The notes under the pieces: generated by a model | Database searches by the model: none | Told to the model about the DNA's origin: nothing | Seen by the model: only the letters and a program-made list of their open reading frames with translations | Translations under genes and position numbers: made by a program | Shown here: piece after piece, positions 55,760-64,000 of the stretch | Numbering within the stretch: the first letter of the stretch is position 1 | Layout: each line of letters opens with the position of its first letter | Source: Azoarcus sp. DD4 | GTDB lineage: Bacteria > Pseudomonadota > Gammaproteobacteria > Burkholderiales > Rhodocyclaceae | Assembly (NCBI RefSeq): GCF_006496635.1 | Contig: NZ_CP022958.1 | Coordinates: forward strand, 1,116,001-1,180,000 | Direction: 5' to 3' | Length of the DNA: 64,000 bases

Positions 55760-57061
55760 ATGAGTCAGACGCTGCAGGCCGTGCGCGGGATGAACGACAT
55801 CCTGCCCGACGAGGCCGAAATCTGGGAGCACTTCGAAGACATTGTCCGCGACTGGCTGAAGAGCTACGGATACCGTCCGATCCGCATGCCCATCGTGGAG
55901 CCGACGCCGCTGTTCAAGCGTGCGATCGGTGAAGTCACCGACATCGTCGAGAAGGAGATGTACTCCTTCGAGGACGCGCTCAACGGCGAGAACCTGACGC
56001 TGCGGCCGGAAGGTACGGCGTCCTGCGTGCGCGCGGCGATCCAGCACAATCTGGTGACCGGGCAGGGGCCTCAGCGGCTCTACTACCATGGCCCGATGTT
56101 CCGCCACGAGCGTCCGCAGAAAGGCCGTTACCGCCAGTTCCACCAGATCGGCGTCGAGGCGCTGGGCTTTGCCGGCCCCGACATCGATGCGGAGCACATC
56201 ATGATGTGCGCGCGCTTGTGGGACGACCTCGGCCTCGAGGATGTGAGCCTCGAGCTCAATTCGCTCGGTTCGGCCGAGGAACGTGGTCAGCACCGTGCGG
56301 CCTTGATCGCCTACCTGGAGCAGCACCAGGACAAGCTCGACGATGACGGCAAGCGTCGCCTTTATACCAATCCCTTGCGCATTCTGGATACGAAGAACCC
56401 GGAATTGCAGGCAGTGGTCGAAGCTGCACCCAAGCTCGCGGAATACCTCGGCGACGAGAGCCGCGCGCATTTCGCGGCGGTGCAGGTCTTCCTGAAAGAT
56501 GCAGGTATTCCCTACCGCATCAATCACCGGCTGGTCCGCGGTCTCGACTACTACAACCGTACGGTGTTCGAGTGGGTCACGACCCGTCTGGGCGCGCAGG
56601 GAACAGTCTGCGCCGGTGGGCGTTACGACGGGCTGGTTTCGCAGCTCGGCGGCAAGCCCCAGCCGGCGGCCGGTTTCGCGATGGGGGTCGAACGGCTGCT
56701 TGCCCTGTGGCGTGAAAGTGGCGGCGAGGCCGAGCGCATGGTGCCGGACGTGTATCTGGTGCACCTCGGCGATGCCGCGCAGCGCCTGGCTTTCCGCGCG
56801 GCGGAGGCCCTGCGCGGCCACGGGTTTGCCGCTGTCCTGCATTGCGGTGGTGGCAGTTTCAAGTCACAGATGAAAAAGGCCGACGGTAGCGGCGCGCCGG
56901 TTGCCGTGGTGATCGGCGACGATGAGGCCGCCGTCGGTGAAGTCGGAATCAAGCCCCTGCGCGGCCCCGGCGGTCAGCAGCGGGTGAGTCTGGAGCTGTT
57001 GCCGGAAGCGGTGGGCGCACTCCTGTATGCAGACGATGAGGGTGACAATGGCGGTGTATGA
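55760..57061 (+). CDS. hisS: Histidyl-tRNA synthetase HisS
   Basis: HisS charges tRNA-His. The 433-residue class II synthetase has QAVRGMNDILP at the N terminus, motif 2 (GPMFRHERPQKGRYRQFHQIGVE), the histidine-specific segments LVRGLDYYNRTVFE and AGGRYDGL, and motif 3 (GFAMGVERLL). The C-terminal anticodon-binding domain is complete. Its last 14 bases overlap the yfgM coding region. Confidence 0.97.
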   Translation: MSQTLQAVRGMNDILPDEAEIWEHFEDIVRDWLKSYGYRPIRMPIVEPTPLFKRAIGEVTDIVEKEMYSFEDALNGENLTLRPEGTASCVRAAIQHNLVTGQGPQRLYYHGPMFRHERPQKGRYRQFHQIGVEALGFAGPDIDAEHIMMCARLWDDLGLEDVSLELNSLGSAEERGQHRAALIAYLEQHQDKLDDDGKRRLYTNPLRILDTKNPELQAVVEAAPKLAEYLGDESRAHFAAVQVFLKDAGIPYRINHRLVRGLDYYNRTVFEWVTTRLGAQGTVCAGGRYDGLVSQLGGKPQPAAGFAMGVERLLALWRESGGEAERMVPDVYLVHLGDAAQRLAFRAAEALRGHGFAAVLHCGGGSFKSQMKKADGSGAPVAVVIGDDEAAVGEVGIKPLRGPGGQQRVSLELLPEAVGALLYADDEGDNGGV

Positions 57062-57692
57062 CCTGGAAGAGCAGGAGCAGATCTCCGAGCTCAAGGCGTG
57101 GTGGGCGCAGTACGGCAAGTTCGTTACGGCGATTGCGGTGGCTGTCGCGGTCGCCTCGGTCGGCTGGCAGGGATGGCGCTGGTATCAGGCCCGTCAGGCG
57201 GCCGACGCCGGCGCGCTGTACTTCGCGGTACAGCAGGCCGCTGCCCAGCAGGACGCGCAGAAGACGCGCGATCTTGCTGGCAGGCTCATCGACCAGTACG
57301 GTGGAACTGCGTATGCCCAGCTGGGGGCGCTGGTGTCGGCCGGCGTGCAGTTCGGTAAGGATGATCTCGACAATGCCCGTGCGCCCCTGGAGTGGGCTGC
57401 GGAGAAGGGCGGCGATGCCGCGTTGCGCGACATTGCGCGTCTGAGGCTGGCTGCCGTGCTGCTGCAACAGGGCGCGTTCGACCAGGCGCTCGCGCGCTTG
57501 CAGCCCGATCCCGACAAAGCCCATCTCGCCCGGTTTGCAGACCTGCGCGGCGACGTGCTCGCTGCCCAGGGCAAGCCTGCCGAGGCGCGCGTTGCCTATC
57601 AGGCTGCGCTCGATGCCCTCACCGCTGCGGGCGAGGAGGCATCGACCTTGCGCGAAGTGGTCCGTGTCAAACTTGAATCGCTGGAAGGTTGA
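57048..57692 (+). CDS. yfgM: YfgM-like ancillary SecYEG translocon subunit
   Basis: YfgM is a bitopic membrane protein that joins SecYEG to periplasmic chaperones. The 214-residue product has a short cytoplasmic N terminus (MAVYDLEEQEQISELKAWW, the family signature), one span (about 24-43) and a periplasmic TPR-like helical domain. The start at 57048 follows GAGGG and overlaps hisS; an ATG at 57027 has no such site. It lies between hisS and bamB, as in E. coli. Confidence 0.93.
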   Translation: MAVYDLEEQEQISELKAWWAQYGKFVTAIAVAVAVASVGWQGWRWYQARQAADAGALYFAVQQAAAQQDAQKTRDLAGRLIDQYGGTAYAQLGALVSAGVQFGKDDLDNARAPLEWAAEKGGDAALRDIARLRLAAVLLQQGAFDQALARLQPDPDKAHLARFADLRGDVLAAQGKPAEARVAYQAALDALTAAGEEASTLREVVRVKLESLEG

Positions 57693-57695
57693 TCG

Positions 57696-58838
57696 ATGAA
57701 ATTGTGCTCCCTGCGTCTCTTGCCGCTGATCGCCGCGATCGCCCTGTCGTCGGGCTGCTCGTCGCTCAATCCTTTTGCCAGCAGTGCGCCAAAACCGGCA
57801 AAGCTTGTCGATGTCCAGACTTCGGCGGACCTGCGCGCTGCCTGGAGCGTCGATATCGGTGATTCCGGCGCTTACGTGTTCTACCCGGCGGTGGCCGGTG
57901 GCAGCGTCTATGCGGCAAGCTACAAGGGCAAGGTCGCCCGGATCGAAGGCGGGCGCGAGGTCTGGCGTGCCGACGCCGACGCGAAGCTGTCGGCCGGCGT
58001 CGGCAGCGACGGCAAGCTGGCCGTGGTGGTGACGGTCGCCGGCGTGGTGATCGCCTATGACGCCGCCACCGGCAGCGAGCGCTGGCGTTCGCCGGTGGGT
58101 GCCGAGGTGCTGGCGGCGCCGGCGGTGAACGACGACCTGGTCGTCGTGCGGGCGTCCGATCAGCGTCTGATCGCGCTCAGTGCCAAGGATGGCAGTCGCC
58201 GCTGGGTGTACCAGCGCAGCAATCCGCCGCTTGCCCTGCGCAGCTTTTCCGGCGTTGTGGTCGAAGGTGGCGTCGCTCTGGCGGGATTTCCCGGGGGCAA
58301 GCTGGTCGCTGTGAATCTGACCAATGGCGGCGCCCTGTGGGAGCTGACCGTCGCCCTGCCGCGTGGTTCGACCGAGCTCGAACGGGTGGCCGATGTCGCC
58401 GGCGTGCCGGTGGTCGGGCGGCGCGAGGTTTGCGCGGTAACGTACCAGGGACGGGCGGCCTGCTTCGACGCGAGCAATGGCAATGCGTTGTGGGCGCGCG
58501 ATTTTTCCAGCAGCGTGGGCATGGATCGCGACACCCGCTTCGCCGTGATTACGGACGACAAGGACGCGGTCCAGGCGCTCGACGTCTACAGCGGGGCGAG
58601 CGTGTGGAAACAGGATGCGCTGGCGCGCCGTGCCGTTTCGCGTCCGCTGATCGTGGGTGATTACGTCGCAGTTGGCGATCTGGAAGGTTACGTGCATCTG
58701 CTGCGTCGCGAGGATGGTGCCTTCGCCGCCCGTGCGCGTGCCGACAGCAGCGCGATCACGGCGGACCTGCGTGCCCATGGCCGCGGTTTCGTGGTGCAGA
58801 CGCGGTCCGGCGACGTGGTCGCCTATGAAGTGCGTTAA
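57696..58838 (+). CDS. bamB: Outer membrane assembly lipoprotein BamB
   Basis: BamB is the beta-propeller lipoprotein of the BAM complex, which folds outer-membrane proteins. The 380-residue product has a lipobox (LSSGC, Cys21) and PQQ-type propeller repeats, such as YDAATGSERWRSPVGAEV, LSAKDGSRRWVYQRS and LTNGGALWELTVALPRGSTELERVADV, a well-conserved BamB region. It sits between yfgM and der, the standard order. Confidence 0.95.
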   Translation: MKLCSLRLLPLIAAIALSSGCSSLNPFASSAPKPAKLVDVQTSADLRAAWSVDIGDSGAYVFYPAVAGGSVYAASYKGKVARIEGGREVWRADADAKLSAGVGSDGKLAVVVTVAGVVIAYDAATGSERWRSPVGAEVLAAPAVNDDLVVVRASDQRLIALSAKDGSRRWVYQRSNPPLALRSFSGVVVEGGVALAGFPGGKLVAVNLTNGGALWELTVALPRGSTELERVADVAGVPVVGRREVCAVTYQGRAACFDASNGNALWARDFSSSVGMDRDTRFAVITDDKDAVQALDVYSGASVWKQDALARRAVSRPLIVGDYVAVGDLEGYVHLLRREDGAFAARARADSSAITADLRAHGRGFVVQTRSGDVVAYEVR

Positions 58839-58853
58839 GGCGGATCTGCAGAC

Positions 58854-60182
58854 GTGAAACCCACCATCGTTCTCGTCGGACGCCCCAATGTGGGCAAGTC
58901 GACGCTGTTCAACCGACTGACCAAGACACGTGATGCCCTGGTGGCCGACCAGCCGGGTTTGACCCGCGATCGCCACTACGGCGTCGGCCGCGTCGGCGAG
59001 CGCGATTACCTGGTGGTCGATACCGCCGGTTTCGACCCGGTGGCCAAGGACGGCATCATGCACGAGATGGCGCGGCAGGCCGAGCAGGCCATTGCCGAGG
59101 CCGACGTGCTGCTGTTCCTGGTTGATGGCCGTGCCGGTCGCACGCCGCATGACGAGCAGATTGCCGCCCACCTGCGCCGTGCGGGCCGCCCGGTCGTAGT
59201 GGTGGTCAACAAGGCTGAAGGGCTGGACCGCGCGATCGTTGCGTCCGATTTCCACGCGCTCGGGCTTGGTGCCCCGCTGCCTGTCTCGGCAGCCCATGGC
59301 GATGGGATCAAGGCCCTGGTCGAACTCGTCCTCGCTCCCTTTCCGTCCGATGACGAGGCGGAAGCGGGGCCGGACAGCGGCCCGCGCGTGGCGATCGTCG
59401 GTCGTCCCAATGTCGGCAAGTCCACCTTGGTGAATACCCTGCTCGGCGAAGAGCGGGTGATTGCCTTCGACATGCCGGGCACGACCCGCGACGCGATCGC
59501 GATCCCGTTCGAGCGCGGCGGCAAGCAGTACACGCTTATCGACACCGCAGGTTTGCGGCGGCGCGGCAAGGTTTTCGAAGCGGTCGAGAAATTTTCGGTG
59601 ATCAAGACCCTGCAGGCGATCCAGGAGGCTAACGTGGTTGTCCTGGTGCTCGACGCGGCGCAGGACATCTCCGACCAGGATGCGCATATTGCCGGTTTCG
59701 TGCTCGATACCGGCCGTGCCCTGGTGGTGGCGATCAACAAGTGGGATGCGGTGGACGACTACCGGCGCGATCGCCTGAAGGAAGACATGGCACGCAAGCT
59801 CGCCTTTCTGTCCTTCGCCCGCTTCCATCAGATTTCGGCCTTGCGTGCCGAGGGTATCGCCGGTCTGCTGAAATCGGTGGATGCAGCCTATGCCGCGGCG
59901 ATGTCCAATCTGTCGACGCCGCGCCTGACTCGGACCATGCAGGCGGCGGTCGCCAAACAGGCGCCACCGCGTCACGGCAGTGCTCGTCCCAAACTGCGCT
60001 ATGCGCACCAAGGCGGCATGAACCCGCCGGTCATCGTCATCCACGGCAACGCACTCGACAATATCCCGAACTCCTACGTGCGCTTCCTCGAGCGGACCTT
60101 CATGGAAGCGTTCAAGTTGCAGGGGACGCCCTTGCGGATCCAGTTCCGGACCGCGCACAATCCCTACGCGACGAAAGCCTGA
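58854..60182 (+). CDS. der: Ribosome biogenesis GTPase Der (EngA)
   Basis: Der is an essential GTPase with two tandem G domains that assists 50S assembly. The 442-residue product has P-loops GRPNVGKSTLFN (about 8-19) and GRPNVGKSTLVN (about 183-194), DTAGF and DTAGL switch II segments, and NKAE and NKWD specificity motifs. The C-terminal KH-like domain follows. The start is a GTG at 58854. Hfq is encoded 106 bases downstream. Confidence 0.97.
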   Translation: MKPTIVLVGRPNVGKSTLFNRLTKTRDALVADQPGLTRDRHYGVGRVGERDYLVVDTAGFDPVAKDGIMHEMARQAEQAIAEADVLLFLVDGRAGRTPHDEQIAAHLRRAGRPVVVVVNKAEGLDRAIVASDFHALGLGAPLPVSAAHGDGIKALVELVLAPFPSDDEAEAGPDSGPRVAIVGRPNVGKSTLVNTLLGEERVIAFDMPGTTRDAIAIPFERGGKQYTLIDTAGLRRRGKVFEAVEKFSVIKTLQAIQEANVVVLVLDAAQDISDQDAHIAGFVLDTGRALVVAINKWDAVDDYRRDRLKEDMARKLAFLSFARFHQISALRAEGIAGLLKSVDAAYAAAMSNLSTPRLTRTMQAAVAKQAPPRHGSARPKLRYAHQGGMNPPVIVIHGNALDNIPNSYVRFLERTFMEAFKLQGTPLRIQFRTAHNPYATKA

Positions 60183-60288
60183 TTGTCCAGGACCCTTTCC
60201 ACACCAAGGCTGGATTGCGCGCCGTCGATGTGGCGGTGCAGCATGAAATCCTATACATTCATAAAAACACAACTATAGAGGTTCAACG

Positions 60289-60531
60289 ATGAGCAACAAG
60301 GGCCAACTTTTACAAGACCCGTTTCTCAATACCCTGCGCCGCGAGCACGTGCCGGTGTCGATCTACCTGGTAAACGGCATCAAGCTGCAAGGCCAGATCG
60401 AATCCTTCGACCAGTACGTTGTGCTGCTGAAGAACACCGTCACCCAGATGGTGTACAAGCACGCGATTTCCACTGTCGTGCCCGCCCGTCCGGTCACGAT
60501 CCAGCAGCAGGACGGCGAGGGCGGCAACTGA
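60289..60531 (+). CDS. hfq: RNA chaperone Hfq
   Basis: Hfq is the hexameric Sm-like protein that pairs small RNAs with mRNAs. The 80-residue product begins MSNKGQLLQDPFLNTLRREHVPVSIYLVNGIKLQG, with the distal-face and Sm1 residues conserved, and has the Sm2 YKHA motif. The C-terminal tail is short. AGAGG lies seven bases before the ATG. The 106-base gap upstream is AT-rich near 60250-60280, with TATACA (60252-60257) and TATAGA (60274-60279), but I cannot assign a -35. hflX follows. Confidence 0.98.
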   Translation: MSNKGQLLQDPFLNTLRREHVPVSIYLVNGIKLQGQIESFDQYVVLLKNTVTQMVYKHAISTVVPARPVTIQQQDGEGGN

Positions 60532-60615
60532 GCCTTCTCCCGGCGAGTGGCCGCCGCCTGAAGTCCGCCTCGTCCGTCAGATCGGCGCCCGGGTGCGCCG
60601 CCGGCCCTTTCTCTC

Positions 60616-61758
60616 ATGTTTGAACGTCCCGCGACGGGCGAGCGCGCCGTTCTCGTCCAACTCGACCTCGGTCAGGGGGCGATCGAAGAGCGCCTTTCTG
60701 AGCTCGAACTCCTGGCGTCCAGTGCGGGCGCCAGCGTCGAGGCGGTGGTGCGCGGGCGGCGCAATGCGCCGGATCCGGCGTTGTTTGCCGGGCGCGGCAA
60801 GGTCGACGAGATCGGCGAGGTCTTGCGCGCTCACGATGCCGACCTCGTGATCTTCAATCACGCCCTGTCGCCAGCGCAGCAGCGCAACCTCGAGCGGGCG
60901 CTGTCCTGCCGCGTGATCGACCGCACTGCGCTGATCCTCGACATCTTCGCGCTGCGCGCGCGCAGTCATGAAGGCAAACTGCAGGTCGAACTGGCGCAGC
61001 TCGACCATCTGTCGACCCGCCTGGTGCGCGGCTGGACTCACCTTGAGCGGCAGAAGGGCGGCATTGGCCTGCGCGGTCCGGGTGAAACCCAGCTCGAGAC
61101 TGACCGGCGCCTGCTGGGTAATCGGGTCAAGCTGCTCAAGTCCCGTCTCGCCCAGATCGAAAAGCAGCGCCGCGTACGGCGCCGGGCGCGCGAACGTCGG
61201 GATGTCCTGTCGGTGTCGCTGGTCGGGTACACGAACGCGGGCAAGTCGACCTTGTTCAACGCGCTTACCAAGGCCGGTGCCTATGCAGCCGACCAACTTT
61301 TCGCGACTCTGGATACCACTTCGCGACGACTTTTCGTTGGTGGCGGGAACGTTGTGCTGTCCGACACGGTCGGATTCATCCGCGATTTGCCGCATGCCTT
61401 GGTGGCTGCGTTCGAGGCGACGCTGGAGGAGACCGCGCATGCCGACGTGCTGCTGCATGTGGTGGACTCGGCAAGCGAAGACAGGGATGCGCAGATCGAA
61501 GCGGTAAACCGAGTGCTGGAGGAAATCGGTGCGGCCGATGTCCCCCAGATCCTGGTGTGGAACAAGATCGACCTCACCCATGCCGCTCCGGCGGTCGAGC
61601 GGGGCGACTGTGATAGAATCAGGCGCGTTTTTTTGAGCGCCAGGACGGGCGAAGGGCTTGCTCTGCTTCGCGATGCGCTCGCCGAGCTGGCCCGGCGCGA
61701 CATGCAAGGCGACTCGTCGGATGCTCCGGATCGAGTCGACAACCTACCCATTCAATAG
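60616..61758 (+). CDS. hflX: Ribosome-associated GTPase HflX
   Basis: HflX splits stalled or heat-damaged ribosomes. The 380-residue product (E. coli has 426) has the N-terminal HflX domain (ALFAGRGKVDEIGE, RTALILDIFALRARSHEGKLQVELAQL), the GGIGLRGPGETQLE linker, and a G domain with GYTNAGKSTLFN, DTVGFIRDLPH and NKID. It is in the classic hfq-hflX-hflK-hflC cluster. The shorter length mainly reflects a reduced C terminus. Confidence 0.96.
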   Translation: MFERPATGERAVLVQLDLGQGAIEERLSELELLASSAGASVEAVVRGRRNAPDPALFAGRGKVDEIGEVLRAHDADLVIFNHALSPAQQRNLERALSCRVIDRTALILDIFALRARSHEGKLQVELAQLDHLSTRLVRGWTHLERQKGGIGLRGPGETQLETDRRLLGNRVKLLKSRLAQIEKQRRVRRRARERRDVLSVSLVGYTNAGKSTLFNALTKAGAYAADQLFATLDTTSRRLFVGGGNVVLSDTVGFIRDLPHALVAAFEATLEETAHADVLLHVVDSASEDRDAQIEAVNRVLEEIGAADVPQILVWNKIDLTHAAPAVERGDCDRIRRVFLSARTGEGLALLRDALAELARRDMQGDSSDAPDRVDNLPIQ

Positions 61759-61775
61759 TGATAACAGGCATTCTC

Positions 61776-63026
61776 ATGTCACTTAACGACCCACGCTGGG
61801 GCGGCCAGGGCGACAGCAATGGCAATCGCGGCGACGGCAACCGCGGCGGCAACCAGGGGCCCCCGGATCTCGAAGAGGTCTGGCGCGACTTCAATCAGCG
61901 CCTGTCGGGCATGTTCGGCGGCAAGCGTCAGGGCCGTGGCAGTGGTGGTGGCGATGACGGCGGCGGCCCGCAGTTGCCGGTCTTCTCATTCAAGCAGTTC
62001 GGCGGTGGCCTCGGCGCCCTGGTTGCGCTGGTCGCACTCGTGTGGTTGGCGAGCGGTCTCTATACGGTCGATGCCAATCAGCGCGGCGTGGTGCTGCGGT
62101 TGGGCAAGTTCACCGAAACCACCGAGCCGGGCCTGCGCTGGCGTCTGCCTTATCCGTTCGAGAGTCACGAACTCGTCGACCTCACCGGGGTGCGCACCGT
62201 CGAGGTCGGCTACCGCGGCTCGGAGCGCAACAAGGTGCTGCGTGAATCGCTGATGCTGACCGATGACGAAAACATCATCAACATCCAGTTCGCGGTGCAG
62301 TACGTGCTGAACAGTCCGGAAAATTACGTATTCAACAACCGCTTCCCGGACGAGGCGGTAGCGCAGGCGGCCGAGACGGCGATGCGAGAGATCGTCGGCA
62401 AGAGCCGGATGGACTTCGTGTTGTACGAAGGGCGCGAGGAGATTGCCGCCACCGCGCATGAATTGATGCAGCGCATTCTCGACCGCTACCAGACCGGCAT
62501 CCTCGTGAGCCGCGTCACGATGCAGAACGCCCAGCCGCCCGAGCAGGTACAGGCTGCGTTCGATGATGCCGTGAAGGCGGGCCAGGACAGGGAGCGGCAG
62601 AAGAACGAAGGCGAGGCCTATGCCAACGATGTCATCCCGCGTGCCCGCGGCACGGCGTCGCGGCTGGTCGAGGAGGCCAACGCTTATCGTGCGAGGGTTG
62701 TCGCCAATGCGGAAGGTGAGGCCAGCCGTTTCGATCAGGTGTATACGGAATACAAGCGAGCGCCTGAAGTCACGCGCGAGCGTCTCTATCTCGAGACGAT
62801 GCAGCAGGTGATGTCCAGCACCAGCAAGGTTCTGGTGGATGCGAAGGGTAACGGCAACCTGTTGTTCCTGCCGCTCGACAAGCTGATGCAGCAGGCAGCC
62901 GGTGGCAGTTCGGCGGTTGCCGCCGAGCCGCAGGCGACCCTGCCGCCGGCAATGAATGCGCCGGTCGGATCGCAGGATCCGCGTAGTCGCGATCTGGTGC
63001 GCAACCGCGAGCGGGGAGAACGATGA
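61776..63026 (+). CDS. hflK: FtsH protease modulator HflK
   Basis: HflK with HflC forms the SPFH cage around the membrane protease FtsH. The 416-residue product has a glycine-rich, charged N terminus (1-65), one span (about 77-95) and an SPFH domain starting YTVDANQRGVVLRLGKF. A coiled-coil region and a flexible C terminus follow. I choose ATG 61776 (MSLNDPRWGG), the typical N terminus; a GTG six codons upstream abuts hflX. The stop overlaps hflC. Confidence 0.96.
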   Translation: MSLNDPRWGGQGDSNGNRGDGNRGGNQGPPDLEEVWRDFNQRLSGMFGGKRQGRGSGGGDDGGGPQLPVFSFKQFGGGLGALVALVALVWLASGLYTVDANQRGVVLRLGKFTETTEPGLRWRLPYPFESHELVDLTGVRTVEVGYRGSERNKVLRESLMLTDDENIINIQFAVQYVLNSPENYVFNNRFPDEAVAQAAETAMREIVGKSRMDFVLYEGREEIAATAHELMQRILDRYQTGILVSRVTMQNAQPPEQVQAAFDDAVKAGQDRERQKNEGEAYANDVIPRARGTASRLVEEANAYRARVVANAEGEASRFDQVYTEYKRAPEVTRERLYLETMQQVMSSTSKVLVDAKGNGNLLFLPLDKLMQQAAGGSSAVAAEPQATLPPAMNAPVGSQDPRSRDLVRNRERGER

Positions 63027-63907
63027 TGCGCGATAAGCTTTCCGTTATCGCAGGGGTGGTGCTGTTCGCCGTGGTGCTGGCATCGATGTCGCTGTTCACC
63101 GTCGATCAGCGTCAGTACGCGATCGTGTTCCAGCTCGGTGAGGTCAAGGACGTCATCGATGCGCCGGGTCTGAACGTCAAGCTGCCGATGATCCAGAACG
63201 TTCGCTATTTCGAGAAGCGCATCCTCACCATGGATACGCCGGAGCCTGAGCGCTTCATCACGTCCGAGAAGAAGAACGTGCTGGTCGACCACTTCGTCAA
63301 GTGGCGTATCGTCGATCCGCGCCTGTACTACGAGTCGGTCGCCGGTGACGAGGCGCGCGCACGCACCCGTCTCAATCAGACGGTCAACGCCGGTTTGCGC
63401 GAGGAGTTCGGCAAGCGCACGGTGCATGATGTCGTTTCCGGCGCTCGCGACCAGATCATGGAAGACATGCGGGTCAAGGCCGACCAGGATGCTCGCAAGA
63501 TCGGTGTCCAGATCATCGATGTGCGTCTGAAGCGGGTCGATCTCCCGACCGAAGTGTCGGAGTCGGTGTATCGCCGCATGGAAGCCGAGCGCAAGCGCGT
63601 CGCCAACGAGCTCCGCTCGCAGGGTGCGGCGGAGGCCGAGAAGATACGCGCCGATGCGGATCGCCAGCGCGAGGTACTGATTGCAGGTGCTTATCGTGAG
63701 GCGCAGCAGGTGAAGGGTGCGGGCGATGCGAAAGCGACCGCGATCTACGCCGAAGCGTTCGGTCAGAGTCCGGAGTTCTATTCTTTCTACCGTAGTCTCG
63801 AGGCCTATCGTGCGAGCTTCGATGGCAAGGACGACGTGCTGGTGGTCGATCCGAGTTCGGACTTCTTCAAATTCATGAAGAATTCCGGAGGGGTGCGAAG
63901 GAACTGA
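63023..63907 (+). CDS. hflC: FtsH protease modulator HflC
   Basis: HflC is the partner of HflK. The 294-residue product has an N-terminal span (about 6-25), an SPFH domain (VDQRQYAIVFQLGEVKDVI onward) and a helical C terminus with AEAEKIRADADRQREVLIA. The ATG overlaps the hflK stop. The family usually forms a heteromeric ring with HflK, and the pair is intact here. Confidence 0.97.
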   Translation: MMRDKLSVIAGVVLFAVVLASMSLFTVDQRQYAIVFQLGEVKDVIDAPGLNVKLPMIQNVRYFEKRILTMDTPEPERFITSEKKNVLVDHFVKWRIVDPRLYYESVAGDEARARTRLNQTVNAGLREEFGKRTVHDVVSGARDQIMEDMRVKADQDARKIGVQIIDVRLKRVDLPTEVSESVYRRMEAERKRVANELRSQGAAEAEKIRADADRQREVLIAGAYREAQQVKGAGDAKATAIYAEAFGQSPEFYSFYRSLEAYRASFDGKDDVLVVDPSSDFFKFMKNSGGVRRN

Positions 63908-63913
63908 TCCCCG

Positions 63914-63999
63914 GATGGGCTCCAGTTTGTTGATGGCCTTCGCGCTGATGTTGATCATCGAAGGCATCCTTCCGTTTGTCGCGCCAGCCGCCTGGCGCG
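63914..63999 (+). CDS. DUF2065 family membrane protein, 5' part
   Basis: Seven bases after hflC an ATG opens a frame that runs off the window. The visible 28 residues (MGSSLLMAFALMLIIEGI then LPFVAPAAWR) match the N terminus of the small DUF2065/YjeT membrane proteins, which often follow hflC and precede hisZ or purA. The function is unknown. Confidence 0.75.
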
Positions 64000-64000
64000 A

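Noticed and set aside
56949..60272. A minus-strand open frame of over 1,100 codons opposite hisS, yfgM, bamB and der
   Set aside because: All four plus-strand genes are intact and clearly conserved; the antisense product is low-complexity (rich in His, Arg, Gly and Gln) with no domain.

Overview
The window is a GC-rich stretch of core chromosome from a betaproteobacterium. Gene order and families best fit the Rhodocyclales (Thauera/Azoarcus-like). The clues are the betaproteobacterial dcw cluster, the rlmN-pilF-rodZ-ispG-hisS-yfgM-bamB-der run, hfq-hflX-hflK-hflC, a DUF2322 gene, and a DctS/DctR-regulated TRAP transporter. The genus is an inference. I see no insertion sequence, prophage, CRISPR array or rRNA operon. 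Coding density is very high and one tRNA is present.

Layout. (1) 1-12701: the end of ftsI, then murE, murF, mraY, murD, ftsW, murG, murC, ddlB, ftsQ and ftsA, nearly all overlapping by a few bases, so translation is probably coupled. A hairpin terminator and an AT-rich dyad then separate ftsZ, which ends in a very strong terminator. (2) 14159-20191: lpxC, a small membrane protein, dciA (opposite strand), secA and an HDOD-GAF protein. (3) 20280-25703: argJ, then a module of two facing gene pairs: a PP2C-type phosphatase with a LysM/TPR lipoprotein, against an FHA protein with a Ser/Thr kinase carrying a sensor and a HAMP domain. All four products carry membrane anchors. (4) 25878-28198: apaG, purB, DUF2322. 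(5) 28287-34735, minus strand: queA-tgt and yajC-secD-secF, split by a plus-strand HDOD gene that has a Fur-like box upstream. (6) 34796-40355: tRNA-Leu(CAA), nhaR, an HPF/RaiA-like gene, a Bax-inhibitor-1 protein, a YbaL-type antiporter and a CorC/HlyC protein. (7) 40757-44335: a manganese (yybP-ykoY) riboswitch with promoter and terminator ahead of a TerC/Alx gene, then accA and tilS. (8) 44336-50215: the dctSR two-component system divergent from dctPQM. (9) 50357-60182: dedA, ndk, rlmN, pilF, rodZ, ispG, hisS, yfgM, bamB, der. (10) 60289-end: hfq, hflX, hflK, hflC and the start of a DUF2065 gene.

Most of the window builds the envelope: peptidoglycan precursors and divisome, lipid A, the Sec machinery (SecA, SecDF-YajC, YfgM), outer-membrane assembly (BamB), pilus and shape factors (PilF, RodZ) and membrane quality control (HflKC). 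The least ordinary pieces are the membrane-tethered kinase/phosphatase/FHA/LysM module, the nested dyad between nhaR and the HPF-like gene, and the riboswitch region. Nothing here is proven to be a new system; the kinase module is the best candidate.
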